From Actinomycetes bacterium (GTDB lineage Bacteria > Actinomycetota > Actinomycetes > Actinomycetales > Microbacteriaceae), in assembly GCA_023451265.1 (NCBI GenBank), contig JAEYAG010000136.1, forward strand, positions 1-12,156: a stretch of DNA of 12,156 bases, in the 5' to 3' direction. Shown in pieces: positions 1 to 6,587 of this stretch (position 1 is the stretch's first letter; the number at the start of each line of letters is the position of its first letter). The notes under the pieces are model-generated. The model was not told the origin of the DNA, ran no database searches, and saw only the letters and a program-made list of their open reading frames with translations. A program made the position numbers and the translations under genes.

Positions 1-191
1 AGGCCCGCGAGGCCGCCCGCGTCGGCCTGCAGAAGCTGCCCCGCAACGCGTCGCCCGTGCGCCTGCGTGGCCGCGACGCCATCGACGGTCGCCCCCGCGG
101 CTACCTGTCGAAGTTCGGCATCTCGCGCGTCCGTTTCCGCGACATGGCGCACAAGGGCGAGCTGCCCGGTGTGACCAAGTCGAGCTGGTAA
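1..191 (+). CDS. rpsN: 30S ribosomal protein S14, zinc-independent form (5' truncated by window)
   Basis: Only the last 62 codons are inside the window; the reading frame starts at base 3 and ends at TAA 189-191. The translation contains LPRNASPVRLRGRDAIDGRP and a C-terminal KFGISRVRFRDMAHKGELPG...KSSW, the S14 (uS14) signature. S14 sits in the head of the small ribosomal subunit. Zinc-binding S14 proteins carry two CxxC pairs at these places. Here the positions are N-A-S-P-V-R and S-R-V-R and there is no cysteine, so this is the long, zinc-independent (C-minus) type. In actinobacteria such paralogues usually lie with rpmB and rpmG and are controlled by Zur; those genes and any Zur box would be left of the window. 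A perfect hairpin follows the stop codon. Product call is very secure; the Zur link is inference. Confidence 0.96.
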   Translation, partial: AREAARVGLQKLPRNASPVRLRGRDAIDGRPRGYLSKFGISRVRFRDMAHKGELPGVTKSSW

Positions 192-209
192 GCCCCTCGC
201 AATCACAGT

Positions 210-245
210 GAAGGCCCGGACCTCCTCTCGGAGGTCCGGGCCTTC
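210..245 (+). terminator. Transcription terminator hairpin after rpsN
   Basis: A perfect 16-bp inverted repeat (210-225 with 230-245; arm GAAGGCCCGGACCTCC) closes on a TCTC loop, 18 bases after the rpsN stop. There is no T-run after it, as is common for GC-rich actinobacterial terminators. It separates rpsN from the HU gene. Confidence 0.85.
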
Positions 246-313
246 GGCGTTCACAGCAGCCACACGAGTCCCAATCTGAGGGCGACACGCCGGGGAAGAT
301 GACGTGTAACGAC

Positions 314-333
314 CGGAAATCCGCGGATTTCCG
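314..333. promoter_or_regulatory. 20-bp perfect palindrome in the HU promoter
   Basis: CGGAAATCCGCGGATTTCCG is identical to its reverse complement over all 20 bases. It ends 11 bases before the best -10 candidate and covers the place where a -35 element would lie. That position suits an operator for a dimeric regulator. The regulator is unknown to me. The site also forms an alternative CCGCGG-ATTT-CCGCGG hairpin (321-336). Confidence 0.55.
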
Positions 334-344
334 CGGTTCGTGGG

Positions 345-350
345 TATATT
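345..350 (+). promoter_or_regulatory. Probable -10 element of the HU gene
   Basis: TATATT is the only AT-rich hexamer resembling TATAAT in this stretch. No good TTGACA-like -35 stands 16-18 bases upstream, because that place is filled by the palindrome at 314-333. Transcription from here would give a leader of about 85 bases containing a small 6-bp hairpin (410-424, CGGCAG-AAG-CTGCCG) four bases before the ribosome binding site. Confidence 0.5.
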
Positions 351-440
351 CGGGGGCGGTCCCACCGACCAACCCGGGTGCACCGCATCCGGTCCGATCT
401 CACTGAAGGCGGCAGAAGCTGCCGTCTGGAGGACAACCCC

Positions 441-719
441 ATGGCTATCACCAAGACCGAACTCGTCGCCAGCATCGCCAGCGCCACCGGCGAGAGCCAG
501 GCCACCGTCGGCCGCGTCGTCGACGGCCTGTTCTCGGCCGTCTCCGAGGCCGTCGCCAAGGGCGAGAAGGTCACGATCCCCGGCTTCCTCTCGTTCGAGC
601 AGGTCGCCACGGCCGCTCGCACCGGCCGCAACCCGCAGACCGGCGAGGAGATCAAGATCGCCGCGGGCAAGCGCGTCAAGGTGACCGCCGGCTCGAAGCT
701 CAAGGCTGCGGTCAAGTAA
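441..719 (+). CDS. hup: HU family nucleoid-associated DNA-binding protein
   Basis: Encodes 92 residues (MAITKTELVASIASATG...KLKAAVK), the usual length of an HU monomer. HU dimers bend and compact DNA in the nucleoid. The helical dimerisation part is residues 1-45. The IPGFLSFEQ turn is at 46-54. The DNA-intercalating beta-arm RTGRNPQTGEEIKI is at 60-73, with the conserved R-N-P tip at 63-65. It lacks the long lysine/alanine-rich tail of mycobacterial HupB. The start at 441 is chosen over an in-frame ATG at 378 because GGAGGA at 428-433 lies 7 bases before it and the family begins here. It stands alone between two strong hairpins, so it is monocistronic. A 20-bp palindrome upstream suggests dedicated regulation. 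Confidence 0.95.
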   Translation: MAITKTELVASIASATGESQATVGRVVDGLFSAVSEAVAKGEKVTIPGFLSFEQVATAARTGRNPQTGEEIKIAAGKRVKVTAGSKLKAAVK

Positions 720-736
720 CTCCGCCCGCAACGCCT

Positions 737-770
737 CAGAAGGGGGATGCCGAGAGGCATCCCCCTTCTG
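737..770 (+). terminator. Transcription terminator hairpin after the HU gene
   Basis: A perfect 15-bp inverted repeat (737-751 with 756-770; arm CAGAAGGGGGATGCC) with a GAGA loop begins 17 bases after the HU stop codon. No T-run follows. The stem contains one GGATGCC and one GGCATCC, the motif that recurs through this window. Confidence 0.85.
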
Positions 771-867
771 CGTGTCCGGGGTCGCGCTGGTTCGCGGGCG
801 CCGCAGCATCCACCCACGCCCCACGACGCCGAACACCCCACGGCGCGGGGGCGTCCGCGGCCCCGCG

Positions 868-873
868 TAGGCT
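868..873 (+). promoter_or_regulatory. -10 element of a leaderless promoter for the CopD-CtaG gene
   Basis: TAGGCT is followed by exactly six bases and then the GTG start at 880. This TANNNT-N6-start layout is the known actinobacterial signature of a leaderless transcript, with the mRNA starting at or next to the start codon. The purine stretch GGAAGG between them is too close to act as a normal ribosome binding site. Confidence 0.6.
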
Positions 874-879
874 GGAAGG

Positions 880-2871
880 GTGTCCACCCGCAGCCTCCGC
901 TACGGCGGTCCGGCGATCCTCGTCGTGGCCGCGCTCGCGGCGCTGGTCGCGGGTCTCGCCTATGGCGGCGGCGCGGCGCCCCTGCTGCTGCTCGACCCCG
1001 GACCCCTCGTCCGCTGGGGTCTTCCGGTGGCCACGCTCGCAGTCAACCTCTCGGCCGCCACCATGCTCGGGTCGCTCGTCCTGGCGCTGTTCGCGCTGCG
1101 CGCGGGTGAGCGCCCCTTCGACACGGCGCTGGATGCGGCATCCGTCGGCGCGGCGATCTTCACCGTCGCGAGCGGCACGACCGCGTTTCTCACCTTCGTG
1201 AGCGTCATCCCCACGACCCCCAACGCCGGCGCGGAGTTCGGCGGCCAGCTGGGCCGGTTCCTCGTCGACACCGAGCTCGGCCGCGCCTGGTCGCTCGTGA
1301 CGATCGCCGGCGCGGCGCTCACGGTGCTGACCTTCGCCGTCCGCGGCTGGACGTCGACCCTCATCGTCGCGGTGCTGGCGGCGGCATCCCTCGTCCCGAT
1401 CGCCACGCAGGGCCACTCCGGCGACGAGGCCGGCCACAACACCGCCGTCGTCTCCCTCGCACTGCACATCATCGCCGCGGCGGTGTGGCTCGGCGGCGTG
1501 CTGCTGCTGGTCGCGCTGCGCCCGCAGCTCGACCGCGTCGCGCTGTCGCACGTCCTGACGCGCTACTCCAGCATCGCCCTCGCCGCGTTCGTCGTCGTGG
1601 CACTGTCGGGCATCGCGCGCGCCGCGGTGGGCCTGCTGACCTGGGAGAACCTGCTCTCGCCGTACGGGGCGATCCTCGCCGTGAAGGTCGTCGCCCTCCT
1701 CGCGATCGGCGCGCTCGGCGCCCGCTACCGGCGCGGCCTCATCGGACGCATCGGCGCCGACGACGAGAAGGCGACGGATGCCGCGACCCGCCGTTTCTGG
1801 GGCCTCATCGCCCTCGAGCTCGCGTTCATGGGCATCGCCTCGGGCGCCGCGGTGGCGCTGTCGCGCACGCCGCCGCCGGTGGACACGACGATCGTCGATC
1901 AGACCCCCGCCATCATCCTCACCGGCTCCCCACTGCCGCCGGAGCTCACGATCACCGAGTGGCTCACCCGTTGGGACATCGACCTGCTGTGGGTGTTCGC
2001 TGTCGGGTTCGGGCTGTTCTTCTACCTCGCGGGTGTTTGGCGGCTGCACCGCCGCGGCGACCGCTGGCCGCTCTACCGCACGATCCTCTGGGTGTGCGGG
2101 CTGCTGCTGCTCCTGTGGGTGACGAGCGGCCCGGTCAACGCCTACCAGGACTACCTGTTCAGCATCCACATGGTCGGGCACATGCTGCTGTCCATGGCCA
2201 TCCCGATGCTGCTCGTGTTCGGGGCGCCGGTGACCCTGGCATCCCGTGCCATCGCCAAACGCGACGACGGCACGCGCGGCGGCCGGGAGTGGATCCTGTG
2301 GGCCGTGCACACGCCGTTCGCCCGGGTCATCACCCACCCGCTGTTCGCGGCGGCGATGTTCATCGGGTCGCTGTGGGCGTTCTACTACACCGACCTGTTC
2401 CGCTGGACGCTGTACGACCACCTCGGCCACGAGTGGATGGTCGCGCACTTCCTCATCTCGGGATACCTGTTCGTGCAGTCGCTCGTCGGCATCGACCCGG
2501 TGCCGCTGCGCCTGCCCTACCCGTTCCGGCTGCTGACGCTCATCGGCGTCATGGCGATGCACGCGTTCTTCGGCATCGCGATCATGATGTCGACGGGGCT
2601 GTTCGTCGCGGAGTGGTTCGGATCCATGGGGCGCACATGGGGCGACCCGCCGCTCGTGGACCAGTACACCGGCGGCGGCATCGCGTGGTCGATCGGCGAG
2701 ATCCCGACGCTCATCCTCGCGATCACCGTGGCGATCCAGTGGAGCCGGTCCGATGACCGCGCCCAGCGCCGCAGCGACCGACACGCCGACCGCACCGGCG
2801 ACGCCGAGCTCGAGGAGTACAACGCGCGCCTCGCCGCGCTCGCCGAGCGCGACGCCCGCGCCACCCGCTGA
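880..2871 (+). CDS. Fused CopD-domain / CtaG-type cytochrome c oxidase assembly membrane protein
   Basis: Encodes 663 residues, almost all hydrophobic helices. The first half (about 1-300) matches the CopD copper-resistance/uptake fold, with a histidine-bearing stretch HSGDEAGHN...LHIIAAAVWLGGVLLL around 180-210. The second half (about 355-635) is the caa3-type CtaG domain: histidines in SIHMVGHM (428-435), DHLGHEWMVAH (513-523) and MHAFFGIAIMM near 560. The two-domain fusion is typical of actinobacteria, where it is thought to move copper across the membrane for the cytochrome oxidase copper centres. The C-terminal tail (about 636-663) is charged and probably cytoplasmic. The GTG start fits a leaderless promoter. 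It stands alone and converges on the next gene across 28 bases. Domain calls are secure; direction and substrate of transport are inferred. Confidence 0.93.
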   Translation: MSTRSLRYGGPAILVVAALAALVAGLAYGGGAAPLLLLDPGPLVRWGLPVATLAVNLSAATMLGSLVLALFALRAGERPFDTALDAASVGAAIFTVASGTTAFLTFVSVIPTTPNAGAEFGGQLGRFLVDTELGRAWSLVTIAGAALTVLTFAVRGWTSTLIVAVLAAASLVPIATQGHSGDEAGHNTAVVSLALHIIAAAVWLGGVLLLVALRPQLDRVALSHVLTRYSSIALAAFVVVALSGIARAAVGLLTWENLLSPYGAILAVKVVALLAIGALGARYRRGLIGRIGADDEKATDAATRRFWGLIALELAFMGIASGAAVALSRTPPPVDTTIVDQTPAIILTGSPLPPELTITEWLTRWDIDLLWVFAVGFGLFFYLAGVWRLHRRGDRWPLYRTILWVCGLLLLLWVTSGPVNAYQDYLFSIHMVGHMLLSMAIPMLLVFGAPVTLASRAIAKRDDGTRGGREWILWAVHTPFARVITHPLFAAAMFIGSLWAFYYTDLFRWTLYDHLGHEWMVAHFLISGYLFVQSLVGIDPVPLRLPYPFRLLTLIGVMAMHAFFGIAIMMSTGLFVAEWFGSMGRTWGDPPLVDQYTGGGIAWSIGEIPTLILAITVAIQWSRSDDRAQRRSDRHADRTGDAELEEYNARLAALAERDARATR

Positions 2872-2872
2872 G

Positions 2873-2888
2873 CGCCCGGCGCCGGGCG
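2873..2888. terminator. Possible bidirectional terminator between convergent genes
   Basis: CGCCCGGCGCCGGGCG is a perfect 16-base palindrome. It lies in the 28 bases between the convergent stop codons at 2871 and 2900 and could fold as a 6-bp stem with a GCGC loop in RNA from either strand. No T-run is present, so the assignment is tentative. Confidence 0.4.
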
Positions 2889-2899
2889 GATGCCGCGGG

Positions 2900-4024
2900 T
2901 CAGTCGGTGGGGGACACCGCGATGGACGCGGTGCCGTCGGGGAGCATCGTGATCGTCCCGGCGAGGACGAACGGGACGTCCTCGTCGACGTGGCGGATCG
3001 AGCCGTCGAAGATCGACTGGATGTCCACGACGACGTGCGCGACGGCCTCGGTGCGGCCGATCGCCCAGTTCGCGCCGTCGGGGGAGAGGGCGACGGTCGG
3101 CTGCTGCACGATCGACCACACCGGCGGCTCGACGATGCGGTTGCGCACCTCGAGTCCGAACGGGCAGCCGGTGGGCTTCAGCACCTGCTGCGTCGCGCAG
3201 TCGGTGAGGAACGACTCCACCTGCTCCTGCACGACCCGGGTGAACTCGGCCGTGGGCTCGGTCTGGATGTCGACCGGGATGTCCGCCTGGGGCGTGTCGG
3301 ACAGGACCGCGACGCCGGGGCTCGCCGAGACGGCGGTGTCGACCGAGATCGAGTAGAGGCCGGGGGAGAAGACCAGCAGCGGCACCGGGTCCAGCGGATC
3401 GGCGTCGACGCCCTCAGCGGAGACCTGCCGCGTGTCGATGGCGAACCCGTTGACCGAGAACGCCGTCGCTCCGCGCAGCGTCAGGTCGACGATCGCGAGC
3501 GGGCTCTGCGCGAACCGCCACGTGGGGGCGAGGCCCACCCAGCCCGAGCGCTCCACCTGGAACGTCGTGGTGCCGGGGTGCCCGCCCGCGGTGTAGGTGA
3601 CGGTGACGTAGACGAGGTCGCCGCGCTCCTCCTCGCCCACGGCGGCGACGTCCGTGAGGGGCGCGAGGGCGGCGCGGCGCAGCAGCGCCTCGCTCGCCGT
3701 GATGGGAAGGCCCGCGGCGTCGAGGTCGGCGGAGTCGATCGGCACGCCCGGGACGGCGAGGGCATCGGCGGCGCGGCCCTGGCCGAGCAGGTCGAGGTAG
3801 CGGGTGACGAAGGCCGACGGGCTGTACAGGTCCTGGTAGGCCACGGCCGTCGTGGCGCCGATCGCGCCGAGCAGCAGCACTCCCACGACGGCGAGGGCGG
3901 TGAGATCGAACGCCAGGCGCCCGCGCCGGCGACGCGGTCGGCGCGCCTCGGGAACGGGTTCTGCGGCAGGCGCGCGCGTCGCGGCATCCGCCCGCACCGG
4001 CACCGCCGCATCCACCCCGTCCAC
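2900..4024 (-). CDS. Hypothetical single-pass membrane protein with large extracytoplasmic domain
   Basis: Encodes 374 residues that I cannot assign to a named family. The N-terminal 37 residues are proline-, alanine- and arginine-rich, ending in a basic run RRPRRRRGR. One hydrophobic helix follows (about 40-62), so the bulk should lie outside the membrane with the N-terminus in the cytoplasm. Residues 69-95 (FVTRYLDLLGQGRAADALAV) look like the helix that opens NTF2-like or DUF4878-type domains. A cysteine pair at 276 and 287 could form a disulphide. The GTG start at 4024 is preceded by TAGACT and six bases, a leaderless layout. It diverges from the helicase gene across 43 bases and may share its control. 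Similar proteins occur in Microbacteriaceae as I recall, but this was not searched. Confidence 0.8.
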   Translation of the reverse strand: MDGVDAAVPVRADAATRAPAAEPVPEARRPRRRRGRLAFDLTALAVVGVLLLGAIGATTAVAYQDLYSPSAFVTRYLDLLGQGRAADALAVPGVPIDSADLDAAGLPITASEALLRRAALAPLTDVAAVGEEERGDLVYVTVTYTAGGHPGTTTFQVERSGWVGLAPTWRFAQSPLAIVDLTLRGATAFSVNGFAIDTRQVSAEGVDADPLDPVPLLVFSPGLYSISVDTAVSASPGVAVLSDTPQADIPVDIQTEPTAEFTRVVQEQVESFLTDCATQQVLKPTGCPFGLEVRNRIVEPPVWSIVQQPTVALSPDGANWAIGRTEAVAHVVVDIQSIFDGSIRHVDEDVPFVLAGTITMLPDGTASIAVSPTD

Positions 4025-4067
4025 AGGCTCAGTCTAGGAAACGGATGCTGATAGCTAGCATGTTGCG
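4025..4067. promoter_or_regulatory. 43-bp divergent leaderless promoter region
   Basis: The minus-strand -10 is TAGACT (AGTCTA at 4031-4036), six bases before the GTG at 4024. The plus-strand -10 is TAGCAT (4056-4061), six bases before the GTG at 4068. With normal 17-base spacing, each promoter's -35 region would fall on the other's -10, so the two polymerase sites physically overlap. Only one direction should be occupied at a time. Confidence 0.6.
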
Positions 4068-5474
4068 GTGAGCATCCCCGACCTGTCACCCGAGCAGGAG
4101 GAGCTGTTCCGCCTCATCGAGGACACCCGCGAGCACGTGTTCGTGACGGGCCGCGCCGGTACCGGCAAGTCGACTTTGCTGCAGCACCTGGCCTGGAACA
4201 CCGACAAGCAGATCGCGGTCTGCGCGCCGACGGGCGTGGCGGCGCTGAACGTCGAGGGGCAGACGATCCACTCGCTGTTCCGGCTGCCGATCGGGCTCAT
4301 CGCCGACAGCGAGCTGGAGCAGTCCGAGCCCGCGCGGCGCATCATGAACGCGATCGACACCCTCGTCATCGACGAGATCTCGATGGTCAACGCCGACCTC
4401 ATGGACGCGATCGACCGCTCGCTGCGGCAGGCGCGCCGCCGCCGGTCCGAGGCCTTCGGCGGCGTGCAGATCGTCATGTTCGGCGATCCGTACCAGCTGT
4501 CGCCGGTGCCGCCGCGCGGCGATGAGCTGCGCTACATCCGCGACCACTACCGCTCGTTCTGGTTCTTCGACGCGCAGGTGTGGGCAGGCCCGTCGACGGG
4601 GTCGGGGACCGGCGGCGGGGCGGGCGCAGGTGGCGGTGCGATCCGCTCCGACGGCCTGCTAGATCTCGGGCGCGTCGGCGCGCCGCTGCACATCCGTGAG
4701 CTGCGCGAGATCCATCGGCAGGCGGATGCCGGGTTCAAGGCGATGCTCAACGCGGTGCGCCACGGCGTGGTCACCGCCGAGATCGCCGGGCAGCTGAACG
4801 CCGCCGGCGCGCGTCCCGTGCCCGAGCCATCGGAGGGCGAGCCGCCCATCATCACGCTCGCGACGCGCAACGACATCGTCAACCGCATCAACCAGCGGCA
4901 CCTCGAGGCCCTGCCCGGCCCGGTGCAGACCGCCCGCGCCGAGATCAGCGGCGACTTCGGGCGGGGCGAGGCCTATCCCGCCGACACCGACCTGCAGCTG
5001 AAGGTCGGCGCCCAGGTGATGTTCCTGCGCAACGACCTCGGCGGCGCGCGCGCCGACGGACCCCGCTGGGTCAACGGGTCGATCGGCACCGTCACCCGCA
5101 TCGCGGGCGGCACGGTGCGCGTCGACCTCGACGGCGAGGACGTCGAGGTCGAGCCCACGGTGTGGGAGAAGTACCGGTACGCGTACGACCCGGCATCCCG
5201 GAAACTCACGCGCGACATCGTCGCGGAGTTCACGCAGTTCCCGTTGCGACTGGCGTGGGCGGTCACCATCCACAAGTCGCAGGGGAAGACCTACGACCGG
5301 GCGATCATCGACCTCGGGTCGGGCGCGTTCGCCCCCGGGCAGACCTACGTCGCGCTGTCGCGGCTGACCTCACTCGACGGGCTCTACCTGTCGCGGCCGC
5401 TGCGGCCGAGCGACATCCTCGTCGACGCGGACGTCCGCCGGTTCATGGCCGGCGTCCGCGCCGCCGGGTTCTGA
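4068..5474 (+). CDS. Pif1-like ATP-dependent DNA helicase (superfamily 1B)
   Basis: Encodes 468 residues with Pif1/RecD-type helicase motifs in order: Walker A GRAGTGKST (28-36), motif Ia CAPTGVAALN (52-61), Walker B VIDEISM (100-106), motif III GDPYQLSPV (139-147), GAQVMFLRND (314-323), the VTIHKSQGKTYDRA motif (399-412) and the motif VI-like YVALSRLTSLDGLYL (427-441). Such enzymes move 5'-3' on single-stranded DNA and can unwind G-quadruplexes and R-loops. Between motif III and the next conserved block, residues 174-191 are a glycine/serine linker (STGSGTGGGAGAGGG) followed by charged sequence, an insertion unlike the rest. No accessory C-terminal domain follows. The GTG start at 4068 fits a leaderless promoter. 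The role in repair or replication is inferred from the family. Confidence 0.93.
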   Translation: MSIPDLSPEQEELFRLIEDTREHVFVTGRAGTGKSTLLQHLAWNTDKQIAVCAPTGVAALNVEGQTIHSLFRLPIGLIADSELEQSEPARRIMNAIDTLVIDEISMVNADLMDAIDRSLRQARRRRSEAFGGVQIVMFGDPYQLSPVPPRGDELRYIRDHYRSFWFFDAQVWAGPSTGSGTGGGAGAGGGAIRSDGLLDLGRVGAPLHIRELREIHRQADAGFKAMLNAVRHGVVTAEIAGQLNAAGARPVPEPSEGEPPIITLATRNDIVNRINQRHLEALPGPVQTARAEISGDFGRGEAYPADTDLQLKVGAQVMFLRNDLGGARADGPRWVNGSIGTVTRIAGGTVRVDLDGEDVEVEPTVWEKYRYAYDPASRKLTRDIVAEFTQFPLRLAWAVTIHKSQGKTYDRAIIDLGSGAFAPGQTYVALSRLTSLDGLYLSRPLRPSDILVDADVRRFMAGVRAAGF

Positions 5475-5501
5475 CGCGCCCGTGTTCTGACGCGCCGCCG
5501 G

Positions 5502-6173
5502 TCAGGCGGTGGCAGACGCGGGGGCGGATGCCGCGGCCTTCGCCGCGGCGAGGTCGACGAACAGGTCGGTGTTGAACTGGTACGCCACGAGCACCTCGTC
5601 GATCACGCGCTCGCGCTCGGCGGCATCCCACGGCACGGCGTCCAGCTGCTCGCGGTAGACGTCCTTGAACGCGGCGGGGTCGGCGATCTCGGCGAACAGG
5701 TAGAAGCCGATGCCGTTCGTCTCGAAGCCGAACTGGCGCGCCATGAGCTTGCCGATGAACTGGCCGCCGGAGAGGTCGCCGAGGTAGCGCGTGTAGTGGT
5801 GGGCGACGAAGCCGCCCGGCCAGTCGGCGCCGACCTCGTCGATGCGGGCGACGTAGCGCTCGGTGGTCGGCAGGGGCTCGATGCGCTCGCGCCAGTCGGC
5901 GCCGATGAGGAACTCGAGGTCGGCCTCGATCGCGGGCAGGCGCGTCAGCTTGTCGCTGATGAACGGCGCGGCGATCGGGTCGAGGCGCATATGCTCGGCC
6001 GCGCGCTCGAGCGCGTCGTAGATGAACCAGTGCTGCGCGACGAGGGCGACGTAATCGTCGCGGGTGCCCTTGCCGCGCATGAGGTCGGACATGAAGCCGG
6101 CGTGCTCGCTGCCGGAGTGGGCGTTGCGGGAGCGCTCGCGCAGGGCGGTGGAGAACGGGATCAGGTCGGTCAC
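5502..6173 (-). CDS. hmuO: Biliverdin-producing heme oxygenase (HmuO-like)
   Basis: Encodes 223 residues. Heme oxygenase opens heme to biliverdin, CO and free iron in the cytoplasm, releasing iron from host or environmental heme. The proximal heme ligand is His19 in ALRERSRNAHSGSEH, matching His20 of the Corynebacterium enzyme. The distal-helix signature GDLSGGQ is at 132-138, and GFYLFAEI (156-163) and YREQLD (173-178) are also family features. The last 15 residues are an Ala/Ser/Pro tail. The GTG start at 6173 follows TAAACT by seven bases (leaderless layout). Two DtxR/IdeR-like boxes cover the promoter, suggesting repression when iron is sufficient, as for C. diphtheriae hmuO. The DUF2470 gene upstream on the same strand supports a heme-iron role. 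Confidence 0.95.
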   Translation of the reverse strand: MTDLIPFSTALRERSRNAHSGSEHAGFMSDLMRGKGTRDDYVALVAQHWFIYDALERAAEHMRLDPIAAPFISDKLTRLPAIEADLEFLIGADWRERIEPLPTTERYVARIDEVGADWPGGFVAHHYTRYLGDLSGGQFIGKLMARQFGFETNGIGFYLFAEIADPAAFKDVYREQLDAVPWDAAERERVIDEVLVAYQFNTDLFVDLAAAKAAASAPASATA

Positions 6174-6178
6174 GTCCG

Positions 6179-6197
6179 TCAGTTTAGCTGAAACTAA
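6179..6197. promoter_or_regulatory. DtxR/IdeR-like iron box 1 (over the hmuO -10)
   Basis: TCAGTTTAGCTGAAACTAA matches the IdeR/DtxR consensus TTAGGTTAGGCTAACCTAA at 13 of 19 positions by hand alignment. It includes the hmuO -10 (TAAACT on the minus strand, AGTTTA at 6181-6186), so a bound repressor would block polymerase. It shares three bases with box 2. Confidence 0.5.
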
Positions 6198-6213
6198 GGC
6201 TCAACTAACCTGA
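6195..6213. promoter_or_regulatory. DtxR/IdeR-like iron box 2 (over the hmuO -35)
   Basis: TAAGGCTCAACTAACCTGA (minus strand TCAGGTTAGTTGAGCCTTA) matches the IdeR/DtxR consensus at 13 of 19 positions, including an unbroken AGGTTAG half-site. It lies where the hmuO -35 should be and abuts box 1 with a 16-bp offset. Confidence 0.55.
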
Positions 6214-6275
6214 AGGTTTCCGGTGATGACGCTCTGCGTCCGCCCGCGAGGATCTAAGCGAGCGGACGCGGGGTT

Positions 6276-6587
6276 CTACGCGTGCGGACGCGGGGTGACG
6301 CCCAGACGCGCGCACGCTTCGTCGTAGAGCGCCACGATCTCGCGGCGGACCTCGCGCCGCTCGGTGATCTCGCCCCCGGGCCACGGCACGCGGATGACGT
6401 CCTCGGCGCCGTCGGCGGTGATGATGCGCCACTGGCCGGCGGCACCGTCGAAGGCGACCATTTCGGAGGAGATGACATCCGGCAGCGGCGAGAAGGCCCG
6501 CGCGATGAGCAGGTTGTCGTCGGCGTGGTCGTCGTTCATGTGACCGAGCACGCCGGTCAGGGCGGCGTCGTCGAAGGTGTGCGGCAT
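6276..6587 (-). CDS. DUF2470 domain protein, probable heme-iron utilisation accessory
   Basis: Encodes 103 residues. LGHMNDDHADDNLLIARAF near the N-terminus (14-32) is the DUF2470 signature, whose MNxDHxDD-type histidine/aspartate motif is shared with the C-terminal domain of HugZ/HutZ heme-degrading proteins. A free-standing DUF2470 protein next to a heme oxygenase suggests heme binding or delivery, but the exact job is not established. ATG at 6587 follows TAGGGT by six bases (leaderless layout), giving it a promoter separate from hmuO, which starts 102 bases downstream on the same strand; read-through into hmuO is possible. The C-terminus RPHA and the bases beyond contain a 13-bp direct repeat (6262-6274 and 6284-6296). 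Confidence 0.85.
   Translation of the reverse strand: MPHTFDDAALTGVLGHMNDDHADDNLLIARAFSPLPDVISSEMVAFDGAAGQWRIITADGAEDVIRVPWPGGEITERREVRREIVALYDEACARLGVTPRPHA

Noticed and set aside
736..2784. A 682-codon open frame on the minus strand opposite the CopD-CtaG gene
   Set aside because: Its product is an Arg/Asp/Glu/Gln-rich string with no fold or motif, it lies exactly antisense to a clear membrane protein, and long antisense frames are expected at this GC content.
2753..4051. A 432-codon plus-strand open frame over the minus-strand membrane protein gene
   Set aside because: Low-complexity charged composition without recognisable motifs; it is a shadow of the real gene at 2900-4024, which has a transmembrane helix and a promoter.
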